64,000 nucleotides of DNA, taken from Gnetum montanum (Eukaryota; Streptophyta; Gnetopsida; Gnetales; Gnetaceae). This document shows, piece after piece, positions 34,439 through 43,860 of this stretch. The stretch lies in the NCBI GenBank assembly GCA_015680685.1, contig MNCI01000268.1, positions 252,986 to 316,985 on the forward strand, in the 5' to 3' direction. Under the pieces are notes generated by a model. It searched no databases, was not told the origin of the DNA, and was given only the letters and a program-made list of their open reading frames with translations. The position numbers were made by a program, and so were the translations under genes. The first letter of the stretch is position 1; each line of letters starts with the position of its first letter.

Positions 34439-37141
34439 GCACAAAAACCAAGGCATCCAAGGGGAGAAGGACCATCACAACCTAGGGACAAGCATCCATG
34501 AACGGGAAGAGGATGAGGCGTGCAGCATCCAAAACATGTGGAGGGCTCTCATGCAACTGGCCCCCTCTGTGAAGTACCTGATGTGGAATCTATCCATCAA
34601 ATTCCCGAAGAGGAGATTCCCAGCGAGCAATCACAAGGGGATGAAACTCTGGGGATAGCACCACGCTTGAGGTCACCCTGACCCAAGCATGTCTTGATGC
34701 TATCAAGCCACGAGAAGTGCAACGAATGGTCCTACAAGAGTTAAACTTTGGACCATTTCTCGAGAACACACCAGACGATGTGAGGCTTCAATTACAATAC
34801 TCTCCTATGTGGCCAATCATCACAACTAGTGGTGAATGGTACTTAGGAGAGACCTATCTCTTCTGGACAAATCAGCAACTAGGGTCCAGGGAAAGAATTA
34901 AGGACATCTATGTCTCTTACTCTGCGAAAGCAATTGCGCAAGCTCTAGGGTTGCCAAAGAATAGAGCAGATGTGGTGGAGATCCCGAAGTAAGCTGACCC
35001 CAAGGTAAAAGGGGAGTGGATCAGGTGGTGCTATGGGGTGGATTGCAAATAGTTTGGCACTTTGACCACCATGGAGAGAGTATATTCAAAGATTGTGTCT
35101 TACCAACTAAACCCAATGGTGAGACCCAGTAAAATCACTGCCTTCTCCACTCGTGCATGTGCTTCCTTAAGTGGGAAATTCCCAATGAGCCTCCCACAAT
35201 TGTTATTCTTAGAAATTGAAAAGAGGTTCGCTAAAAGCGAGCGTGGAAGATGGGCTCTCCCCTTTCCCTGCCTAATCAAAAAGTTATGCAAATGGGCAGG
35301 GATGGCATGGTATGCCAATGATACACTTCAGCATGCCCCGATTGCCTCATGGAGGAAAATGATGAAGGACAGGACTCCGGCCACTACACAAACCAAGGAG
35401 GAGTAGCAACCACCTCCACTGCCTACACAAACAATGAGGTCAGGTTTGCAAACCATCGCAGAGCACATAGGCGAAATCTAACAATCACTCTTGATCCAAC
35501 AAGAGTAATCTAGAAGGACAGGTGGAGGAGAAGATCCTTCAGTCTATCGCCCTACAATGAGCCATCTGGAGTAGGTGGCTTACTTTGTAAGTCTGCTAGA
35601 AAGGGCAGGGCCGATGTTCTCTATCACCCGAATGCAGGTACCCACAAGAGCTAATCCTAGCATCTAGGAGGTAATGGTATCCACACAATAGTTATTTCCT
35701 AAAATCTTAGGAAATGCCACTACTTTCTCAGTATGCTTGGAAGATGGCGAGGGGGCGACAGTCTTGGTGATGTAGCACCAAGGACAGGAGGTTGTGGCTG
35801 AAGTGGTTGCTGACACGATTGATACGGCTCTCAACACACTGGCGGCACCTATACCAAACATACATGGACTCGAAGACATACATGCATCTTTCGGGACTTC
35901 ACATAGCAAGATCGATGCAACCCAACATGAAGAGCTTTTGGACCGACTGGTGAAAACTAGAACCATTCCCGGATGTCTTCAACCTTCCGGACAACATCAC
36001 TACAACCCAATCGGAGCTGCTCTCAGAAAGGGGTAAGAGCCTCATCTTGGAAGGGCAACTTGAACATACTCAAGCTAATTGTCAATGCTTGGCAATAGAA
36101 GTTGCTCAATTAAGAACCCAACTTTCTGATCCAGCTCTCCTCAACCATGAGCTCACTAGAGATGAAACTTTTCAATAGCTTCAGATCAAACTTCAGATAG
36201 TTGAGGATGAGCAAGAGTTGGCGATCTTTGATAAGTCCTTGGTAGATGCTCATGCATATCATTTAAAAAAGGACTTGACAGAGGTTCGTCAGGAGAACGT
36301 CAGATTGACTGCGGAGGTTCATCGCCTGCACAATGTTGGTGCTGAAAATGAACACATGAAAAGCTTTATTCACCAACAACATGAAGAGCTAGCTAGGGTG
36401 AACGCTGATGTAAGGAGGTTGGCCATTGAAAATCAAAATTTTTCCATGGAGGAGTTTTGAGCCTTGCAACAAAAATCAGCCATTGAAATCGCCGCTTGGA
36501 AGAATGAATCCCTTAAGTTTTAAAAAGTTAAGAATCATTACAAGGACCAAGTGGGATTACAAAAGGAAGTGAATGAGAAACAAATTCAAGTCACAAAGGC
36601 TAAGATGAACCAAGTGCTCCAGCAACTCCGAGAAGGAGGCGAGGTATGCAACCCATCTTTGATGGGTTGAATTCCTACAACCAGGCTAAGATCTACCTCA
36701 AGGAACTGCAGATCGAGAAATGATAGAATACATGGAGTTGGCCAACCTTCACTACGCAAATCTGGCTATGCTAACAACTGCAGTCTAAATTGGAGAAGCA
36801 AGTGGCCACCTCATATTCTTTATACAAGGGTGAGCTCCAAGCATACAAGGTAACAAAATAAAAATTAGAAACAGCAAACGCAGAACTCGAGGTTCTCCAC
36901 ACGTATTTTGATAAACAACGTGCAGTCACAGAGAACTTGGCCCATCGAATGAATGACTACCAGCAGCTGCAGACATCAATTCGAGCATTCAACATTAAAT
37001 GAAAATAGTTTGTAGCCTGGTTCATCAATTTGAAAGAACTCTTCCCTGCGCTGTCGTCCCCTTGGGAGGTTCCATTCCCGGCACACATTGGTGAAGCTGC
37101 CTGGACAGTGAATGATTCCAAAAGCAAGGAGGAAAAATGAG
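34436..37141 (+). pseudogene. Element C: extra ORF in the env position
   Basis: An additional ORF of about 900 codons between integrase and 3' LTR. Start MAQKPRHPRGEG. N-terminal domain (34720-35400): VLQELNFGPFLENTP, SPMWPIITTSGEWYLGETY, GSRERIKDIYVSYSAKAIA, ALGLPKNRADVVEIPK, YQLNPMVRPSKITAFSTRAC, LLFLEIEKRFAKSE, LPFPCLIKKLCKWAG. It is reminiscent of the putative plant transposon protein domain (PF20167), from memory. A C-terminal heptad-rich coiled coil follows (36218-36460 and on to about 36980), then LKELFPALSSPWEVP. No signal peptide or membrane segment seen. Homologues: D 10680-11507 and F 60750-62738. Stops at several points. Function unknown; the position, not the sequence, resembles Athila env-like genes. 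Confidence 0.75.
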
Positions 37142-37506
37142 GGTCCTCTTGGATGCTTTCCAGTTACCTCCAAAAGTCACAGCTACTGCAAGGCAGCCAT
37201 CATTTGTGCCACTACCACCACATGGGCCGGAGGCTGGTGAAGGTCCATTAGAACCACCACCCACAGGGACGGTGTGATCTTCTCCAGCAACTTTTACATC
37301 TTTCAACATGGCAGAGAATCCAATATCATCAAGGTGTTCAATTTTGTCTCTAAACACCACCATTTTGTAAATTTTCCTTCTCTGTACACTCGGGCACTTG
37401 GCACTTCATGTGTGTATGTATGTCATGTGTGCCAAGTCATGTCTATTGTAATAAAAATTCCATACCTTCCAAATTGTAAAGGAACTCAAGGACGAGTTTT
37501 TACTCA

Positions 37507-37518
37507 GTCGTGGGGGTA
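37507..37518 (+). promoter_or_regulatory. Element C: polypurine tract
   Basis: AGTCGTGGGGGTA immediately before the 3' LTR. Confidence 0.85.
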
Positions 37519-38452
37519 TGATGAAGTGCTAAACAGTTGATGCGTTAAATAGGCCATGTATACGGAACCCCATATACAAGGCTGTGTCGACGTGGCCCCA
37601 TATACGTGGCCACGTCGATGCGGCCGCATCGACACATCCTTCCATGCGTCAACGTGGCCCCGTTTACATAGAGCCTATTTCAGCCTCTAAATAAGTGGGC
37701 TCTCGCCATACTTAGGTACCTTTTGGCAGTTGTAGCAAAGCTCTTGCAGTTTGTTTCCATGAGAGTTAGAATATTTTCCAAGTGCCAATAGTAGGTGTAA
37801 GAAAGGTGTCTGACTCTTTATTCGAGCATTGATGTACCTGAGCCCATTGGCGTGAACGACAATAAAGACGAGATTTTCAAGCATTCCTTGCAACAATTGG
37901 ACTTAGTCATTTAATGCATTTAATAGTTTAATATTTCTATGTTTTAATAGTTCATTAAGTCTCTATTGTTATTATTCTAATTGCTATTTCTCTTTTATAG
38001 TTCGTAGAAACCATAAGTACGACCATCTCGAACGTAAACCCAACACTTGGCAACCCAGCGACGCTTAACATCTGGTAGCCCAGTAGTGGTTAGGGGATGC
38101 TCAGGATGTACCCGGAAGATTGGATTGGATACTTATGTTAGGAAAAGTTAAGATATAGATTAGGATAATTATAGATTACATAATATTTCATTCCTTACTT
38201 TCCATTCCAAGAATGAGATGCTACAAGATAAAGTGAAAAAGCCATAAAAATCAGTTGCCTCAATCTCACTTAACCATTGCAATTAGAACATCACAAGTGA
38301 GGTTGGGAAGACAACGACCATTCTAACAAGAGGTTTTGCTGGTTAAGGTCTAGTGTATGCAAAGTGCTTACAGTCTATCGAATTCGACCGAGTCATGTGT
38401 GAATGCCTATGATTCGCATGGTTTGGATGTAGGGGTACCTAGCGGCTCATCA
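37519..38452 (+). repeat. Element C: 3' LTR
   Basis: 934 bp, matching 25147-26052. The U3 has an extra GC-rich unit compared with the 5' LTR (near 37600-37640: GTGGCCACGTCGATGCGGCC), which explains the length difference. Confidence 0.94.
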
Positions 38453-38457
38453 TCTAT

Positions 38458-39293
38458 TAAAGATTCAAAGTAAGTAGAATATGCATTGGCCAATGGAGTT
38501 GCGTATTGAATTGATGGAAACATCTTCTTCAAATCAAGTTCATCTTCCAAGGATTCCATTACACATCCATATTTTAAGAATTGATAAACACTACTTCCAA
38601 CTTTCACATTGAAGTCTCTGCAACAGACAAATGGCACTGGATCAGTATATCTAAGAAATAAATTTTTCCTCAAACTTTCCTCTATTTTCTTAATTAAGTA
38701 TGTTTCTTAACTAAGTCTAACATCTAGACATGTTGATTTGGCAATCAAATGTGTGTTGACTACACATACACATCTTCTTGATAGATGGATTTTTGGAATC
38801 ACCACCAAGGCTATGTGATTTTTTTAAAATATTGACTATTCTTTCTTTTCCATGGTTTGACATTCTAGAATTTTGAAAATTATATTTTCTAAACTCCATT
38901 CAAATCTTTGTACCAATTCAAGCTTGGCTTCTTTATAAAAGATCATACAACTATCCATGTTATGATTTCTACAATAGGCTAATCTATATGGCTCAAAAGA
39001 AGAACTTCCATAAGAACCGTTTTGCTTATAAACGCCTCTGTATCACATATTTTCCAAATTTTTTTGGAATTGGTATAGGAATTCCCATGGAAAGACTTCT
39101 TGTAGACATAAAACATTAGCATCCAAATTTTGCAACTCTACTATGATGCATGGGTATTAATATTCATGCCAATCCAAGATTAATTGTGGACATAACAAAT
39201 GTTTTTTCTCACTCACTAAGGATCTTGCAAGCACATTGTATGTTGCAACTTTAATTCTCATTCTTAGATTCTCTTCTAGATCATTTCTCTTCA
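38458..39293 (-). pseudogene. CCR4-like EEP nuclease pseudogene in element G, part 1 (N-terminal)
   Basis: The first three quarters of an exonuclease-endonuclease-phosphatase domain of the CCR4/Angel/nocturnin group. In these Mg-dependent enzymes the domain removes poly(A) tails from mRNA. In order: KVATYNVLARSL (catalytic Asn motif), ILDWHEY, ELQNLDANVLCLQEV (catalytic Glu), CMIFYKEAKLELV, a degenerate CSQHTFDCQINMSRC block, then PFVCCRDFNVKVGSSVYQFL (D-x-N motif kept, preceding Gly changed to Arg) and LANAYSTYFESLI. There are at least two stops and at least two frame changes. No intron is evident across blocks that plant genes usually split, so it looks like an mRNA-derived copy. It continues at 25146 beyond element C. 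Confidence 0.8.
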
Positions 39294-40437
39294 TGGATAT
39301 CATACACCTTATCGAAATGAAATTTTGAGTCTCCATGTTGTTTTATCATATGTTTTAATTACAAGATGAATTGATATATATTTTCTTGATCATTGAAGAC
39401 CCTTCTATTTCATCAACTAATTTCTCCAACTAATTTGATAATATTTAACTATATTATCTAATTTTAGTAATATTAACTAATTTTGGTAATATCTAACTAC
39501 ATTATCTAATTTTGGTAATATATAATTACATCATCTAATTCTTAACAACCTTTTTACCCTCCTTTAAGACACTGACTTCAACAATGTAACTAATGACATG
39601 CTATAGTAATCTTAAGACTACAAGAAAAGATTAAGAATTTGATCTCAAGGCCCAAAAGGTTAAATTTGTTAGTCTCAACAAGGCATGATTAGTTATCCTT
39701 ATGTTATCGACTTCTAAGGCATAGTTTCATGATTTCATCAAATTATTGGGTATTTGAATGATAAATCTAACCTCACCATTGGTTTAGAAGGGCAAAATAT
39801 GTTGAAAATTATTGTTCATATGTTAAAAATGGATATCATATGCTCAAGTTATGTTAAAATTAAAATTTTGAGGGTCTTAAGGTACTTTCTTAGGCAAGGG
39901 ATGAAAACTAATTTTTGGGGTTTCATGGGGTATATTTGACTTCACCATTATGTCTGAAAGGTTGAAATTTGTAGGAAACGACTCTTTGTTTGCTGAAAAA
40001 GGCTTCTAAAATTAAAAGTTATGGCTTCTGGAGTCTAAAACCTTTAGTGTAAAAAAATGATTCTTAAGAGGTCATCCATCCCAGTGCTACTCCACAGTGA
40101 GTGCACTTAATTACAACATTTTTATCCTTGTTGATACCAAGATTCCTAATTCCTTTTTTTAAAAAATATTTTTTTGTATTCTTAATTTAAATCAATGGTT
40201 CAAAGATAGAAATTTTGAATATTTCATCAGTTGACAAGAATTTTAAATATTTTTGTCAATTGAAAAAAAAATTTCCATTGTGCGGTAGGGTAGGGACATT
40301 GGTAGAAATAGTTGTCTTAGTGTGCTAGCAATGGTGTCGGGGGCAAATTGGTGGCATTGGATGCAAATTGTCATCAGTCAGTGTAGACTGACATTTGAGT
40401 AGTAGCCTAGAGTAGAGAAAATTGATGTAATTTTCCA
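39294..40437. other. Element G: AT-rich stretch upstream of the EEP copy
   Basis: No coding signal found. Contains short degenerate repeats of TAATTTTGGTAATAT-type near 39435-39540. It may be 5' untranslated or intronic sequence of the captured gene, or element sequence. Confidence 0.5.
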
Positions 40438-40439
40438 TT

Positions 40440-40735
40440 TTCTCTCTACCACATAGCCCATGTGAGAGCTGATGTGGCTTATGTGTGCCTTGCTTGGCTT
40501 GTGTGGGGACCAATGCAGCTCATGCAGGGCTAGTGTGGCCCCCTCAAGGGCTTGCATGGCCCTAAGCAAGGCCTACGTGCTTTGCGTAGGGATCCACTTG
40601 GCTTGTGTTAGGGCCTATGTAGCCCCAAATGGGGCCTACATTGCCCACACAAAGGGCCAGTGTACCCCAAGCAAGGCTTGTAGCCTTGGCAAAAATAATG
40701 CACGTGTGTCAATGATGAGGGTTTTCTAGCACTAG
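40440..40735. repeat. Element G: degenerate 24-bp GC-rich repeats
   Basis: GC-rich block in AT-rich surroundings, with loose units around GGGCCTATGTAGCCCCAAAT, GGGCCTACATTGCCCACACA and GGGCCAGTGTACCCCAAGCA. It keeps one plus-strand frame open as an 85-codon run, but this is more likely a by-product of the repeat period than a gene. Confidence 0.55.
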
Positions 40736-40737
40736 AG

Positions 40738-41096
40738 GGTGTTGGAGGTGGCCTTTATAGGCGACATCATCAATGCTTGTAGAGCATCAAAGGTGGAAAT
40801 GATCTATCGCATCGTTAGTGCCTACAAAGTGCTAAAGGTGATAATGATCTATGGTGTTGTCAATGGCCACAAAGTGTCAAAGGTGATTGTGCTCTACGAT
40901 GCCATTGGTGCCGTGGAGCATCAGAGATGGTAGTAATCTATGGCATCATTGGTGCCTGTGGAGTGATAGGGATTACCTTTATGGGCAACACCATCAATGC
41001 CTATAGAGTGCTAGAGGTGCCCTTTATGGATGGCACCATAGGTACCCACAGAGCATCGAAGGTGACCTTTATCAATGGCATCATTAGTATCCATGG
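40738..41096. repeat. Element G: 45-bp minisatellite
   Basis: Eight tandem copies of a 45-bp unit (one is 44, one 43), for example GCATCATTGGTGCCTGTGG preceded by ATGATCTATG-type sequence. As 45 is a multiple of three, the plus strand reads as 15-residue repeats (KVIMIYGVVNGHKVS). It lies in the 5' half of G, far from the EEP copy. Confidence 0.85.
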
Positions 41097-41109
41097 ACAC
41101 CATGGCTGA

Positions 41110-41560
41110 CAATTGTAGCGGATTTTCCAATGGTTGTAGAGGCAACGACAATGACAACAGTGCAATCAATGGCAGTGACAACAACAATGCAAGTGGGGAC
41201 TAGAATAGTAGACAATGAGAAATGTGGTAATGGTTTTGGTGATGGTTGCAATAGGTGTGTAGCTATGAAGTAGCTTACACAACATGATGTGACTAGCAAG
41301 TGGATGACAGACTACAAGCAAGGGAGTAGTGATGGAAGTAGGCAAGTAATGATGGTAGCAAGGTGCAAGTGTAGCAAATGGCAATGTAATGGCAAAAGTT
41401 GGTGTGTGGCAAAGAATGGAGTCTGTTGGTGCCATTGGGTGGAGTGGCAAGGCATGGCATGCTTGAGTGACCATTGGGACCAATTGTGATGCTACGTGGC
41501 TAGGCCTTGTAGCCCTATCACGTAATGATGCAATAGGCCCTGTTACTACCAGAAGCAAGG
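41110..41560. repeat. Element G: low-complexity GGCAA/GACAA-rich region
   Basis: Short-period, imperfect repeats such as GACAATGACAACAGTGCAAT and GTAATGGTTTTGGTGATGG. Opposing long ORFs (41166-41558 minus) are low-complexity His/Thr/Leu runs without family resemblance. Confidence 0.5.
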
Positions 41561-42569
41561 GCCAATTGTGATCCTAACCTTCCCTTGAGGTTAGGGCTTT
41601 TACCCAAAATTTTAATTAATTTTTAATTAAATTTTTTTAATAATAATTTAATAACTAAATATTATTTTAATGCATTTATAATGAGAAACTTAAAACAATG
41701 ATATCTCTCAAAACCGTAAGTCCAATTGAGATAAAATTTGTACCATTGGAATCATCTTGACAAGTACTATGCATTGAACATAGTATAAAATTTAAAAACA
41801 ATGTTGAAATTTTAGAAATTAAGAGGACCAAAATAGCCTATCTTGTTGAATGAACATTTCTACATTGATGTATGGTAACTTGAGGTCTTCTAGATTACTT
41901 GGAATTGATTAACTAATATATTGAACCTTAGATAAGCATGTAACACTATAGCATACAATTTTGCAAATGATAGAGATCTATCCTCTATATGCTAACAAGA
42001 AGATTATGAAAACATCATTTACTAAGTACTAGTTTCCCTATGCAGATCAAACAATCTTATGGATGGATTAGCTCCCTTATCTTGTCAATACCTAGGTCTT
42101 TGATATGGTGAATAATGCCAAGTTACAAGGGTTAAGTTCTTAAAAAATGAGTTTCAACAAAACAAGATTAATTCAAGTTATGATTACTAACTTTTTGGGA
42201 GAAACTTAACAATGACCTTAATCAATTAATATTTATAGTATTAAGATGAGTAAGAGTTACCTGGAGTAGTGTATTCTTGTCTTACCCACATTTTTTGTAA
42301 TTGATGAATCTTGATGAGGCATAATTAGATCTTCATTGGTCAATGATATCCATGGAAGGATTTTGTTGGTTGGTGGGATTTATGTTTTTTGTAGATGCAT
42401 GAACCATTGTTTATGAAATCAATGGAAATGTATCTTCTAGATTATATCTCAGATATATGATACATCTAGTGATAATCAATGATTTTTCCTATGTCATGGC
42501 TTCATAGTTCATCATCAAGTTCATGTTGTAGTCAGTCCATGGTTTTGAATGGTCCTTGGATCGTGATTT
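41561..42569. other. Element G: leader region
   Basis: AT-rich, no ORF or gag-like motif. Follows the primer-binding site in element orientation. Confidence 0.55.
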
Positions 42570-42581
42570 GTTGTGATGCCA
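42570..42581 (-). promoter_or_regulatory. Element G: primer-binding site
   Basis: TGGCATCACAAC on the minus strand, two bases after the LTR end; 9 of 12 positions match TGGTATCAGAGC (initiator tRNA-Met). Confidence 0.5.
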
Positions 42582-42583
42582 AT

Positions 42584-43131
42584 TGTGACATCCCATCCCT
42601 AGATGTCATGGAAAATATCACATTTATGTTATATTAGACATTATGCATAAGAAGAAAAATATCCTAAACATCAAATATATGTAACATTTGACATTATGTA
42701 TAAAGGAAATAACAAAGAAAGCACAAAAAGAAAAAGAAACAATGCTTTATTGATTTGGAATAGAGTATTTGGATCATGCTCTAAGAGTGTTCTTTGGGTT
42801 TTCCTCCTTCAACATCTATCCCCTTAGAGGCAATCTAGCATTGCCACCATGGTTAGGCCTATCATTGGCTAGAAGGGATGGCCAATTCTCTTTTTGTCCC
42901 ACTTCACCTAGCACCTATGACTTGCCTTTATTGGCTCCGCTACTCCATGTCAGCATGACCTCTAAGCTTGGGTATAAATGCCTTAGGTTAAAACCCTAAA
43001 GGTTACCTCAAGAGATATGTCCATTATTATAATGCATCCTTTCAGGTCTTATCACAATAATGATAACACTTGTTATGAAGAGGCACCATCTTCGTTATGC
43101 AGTAGCATCATTTGGGAATGGGAACATTACA
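42584..43131 (-). repeat. Element G: 5' LTR
   Basis: 548 bp, plus strand TGTGACATCCCATCCC...GGGAACATTACA, matching 15828-16374. Flanked on the right by GTTCT, the counterpart of GTTCC at 15823-15827. Confidence 0.88.
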
Positions 43132-43860
43132 GTTCTTTTTTAAAGTCTTTAGGAACTTCCAACTTCCCCCAATCTAATTTGGCCTCTTTATGGATGATTT
43201 GGTTTCAAATTTAGTCCATCTCATCCATCTTATCAATATTAGTACTTGTGAGGATCTCTAGTGATTCCATGCATATTGTTGAATTAGACTCAACATCTGT
43301 TATCAACCATAGGGAACCTTCTTGTTTTGTGGCTACTAAATATAGGTAAATTTTAATCTTGAATGTTTTGACATACTTATTGCATGATGTTATAGATGTT
43401 CTTTTTATGGTCCATATCTTTTGCATGCAATGGCACCCCATGTCATTGTACACAATGCATGGAACTCGCTTCTTCTTTACTTTTTTGAAGTCATTTTCCT
43501 TGGAAATTTCCAAGGAGAGGTCTTTGATCCCCATCTTGGCATTAATTGTACTAATTCAAGCCCTTCACATGATAATAGGAAAGTCCTTCTTACAATTATA
43601 TACATGGATTACTAGAAAATCTATTAGATAGGACCATTCACAAATGGTGGTCATAATATCCTCCACTAGTCCTAAGAGAATAGTGATAGATTGATTAGCA
43701 AGCTCTAATATGATATTGCATTTCTTGAGTGGAGGTAGCTTCCAAATTTTATACATTTCTTGAGAGATTAGGTTTACCGAAGGACCTAAGTCAAAAAAAT
43801 TTTTCATGGATCATTTCTTGCAATTTGTAAGTAATTTAGCAAACACCCAGGATCATATAT
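43132..43860 (-). pseudogene. Element D: protease and linker
   Basis: Aspartic protease region matching C 28715-29440. NFFDLGPSVNLISQEMYKIW has the DLG form of the active site (usually D-T/S-G) seen also in B and C. Then IILELANQSITILLGLVEDI, FPIIM, and at 43211-43534 DLSLEISKENDFKKVKKKRV. The linker ends KDFKKE at 43132, exactly where G is inserted. Stops and shifts present. Confidence 0.85.

Larger units (their letters stand above)
25147..38452 (+). mobile_element. Element C: full-length gypsy retrotransposon with extra ORF, Athila/Tat type
   Basis: The most complete element in the window: 13306 bp, LTRs 25147-26052 and 37519-38452, perfect target duplication TCTAT (25142-25146, 38453-38457), inserted in the EEP pseudogene of G. 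Order: LTR, primer-binding site, gag, protease, reverse transcriptase, RNase H, integrase, long spacer, extra ORF, polypurine tract, LTR. Gag and pol share one reading frame from about 27000 to 31300, broken only by nonsense codons. By eye about 10 differences in a 206-base LTR stretch (25497 onward against 37897 onward); the GC-rich U3 differs more and by an indel. Younger than B, but dead. Confidence 0.95.
15828..43131 (-). mobile_element. Element G: LTR element carrying a CCR4-like gene, with B and C nested inside
   Basis: An LTR retroelement inserted into pol of D. LTRs 15828-16374 and 42584-43131 match over their whole length. The target duplication is GTTCC (15823-15827) and GTTCT (43132-43136), one mismatch. 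Removing G rejoins the D reading frame at KKEPLEL. A tRNA-Met-like primer-binding site next to the right LTR and a G-rich polypurine tract next to the left LTR give minus orientation. Without B and C the interior is only about 4.9 kb: a repeat-rich non-coding 5' part, then an EEP nuclease pseudogene, then a short 3' tail. I see no gag or pol, so it must have been non-autonomous. Confidence 0.82.

Noticed and set aside
41166-41558. 130-codon minus-strand ORF
   Set aside because: Low-complexity His/Thr/Leu/Pro sequence from short imperfect repeats, no domain.
16375-42583. Element G as autonomous gag-pol element
   Set aside because: All gag-pol sequence between its LTRs belongs to B and C, each bounded by its own LTRs and target duplication.
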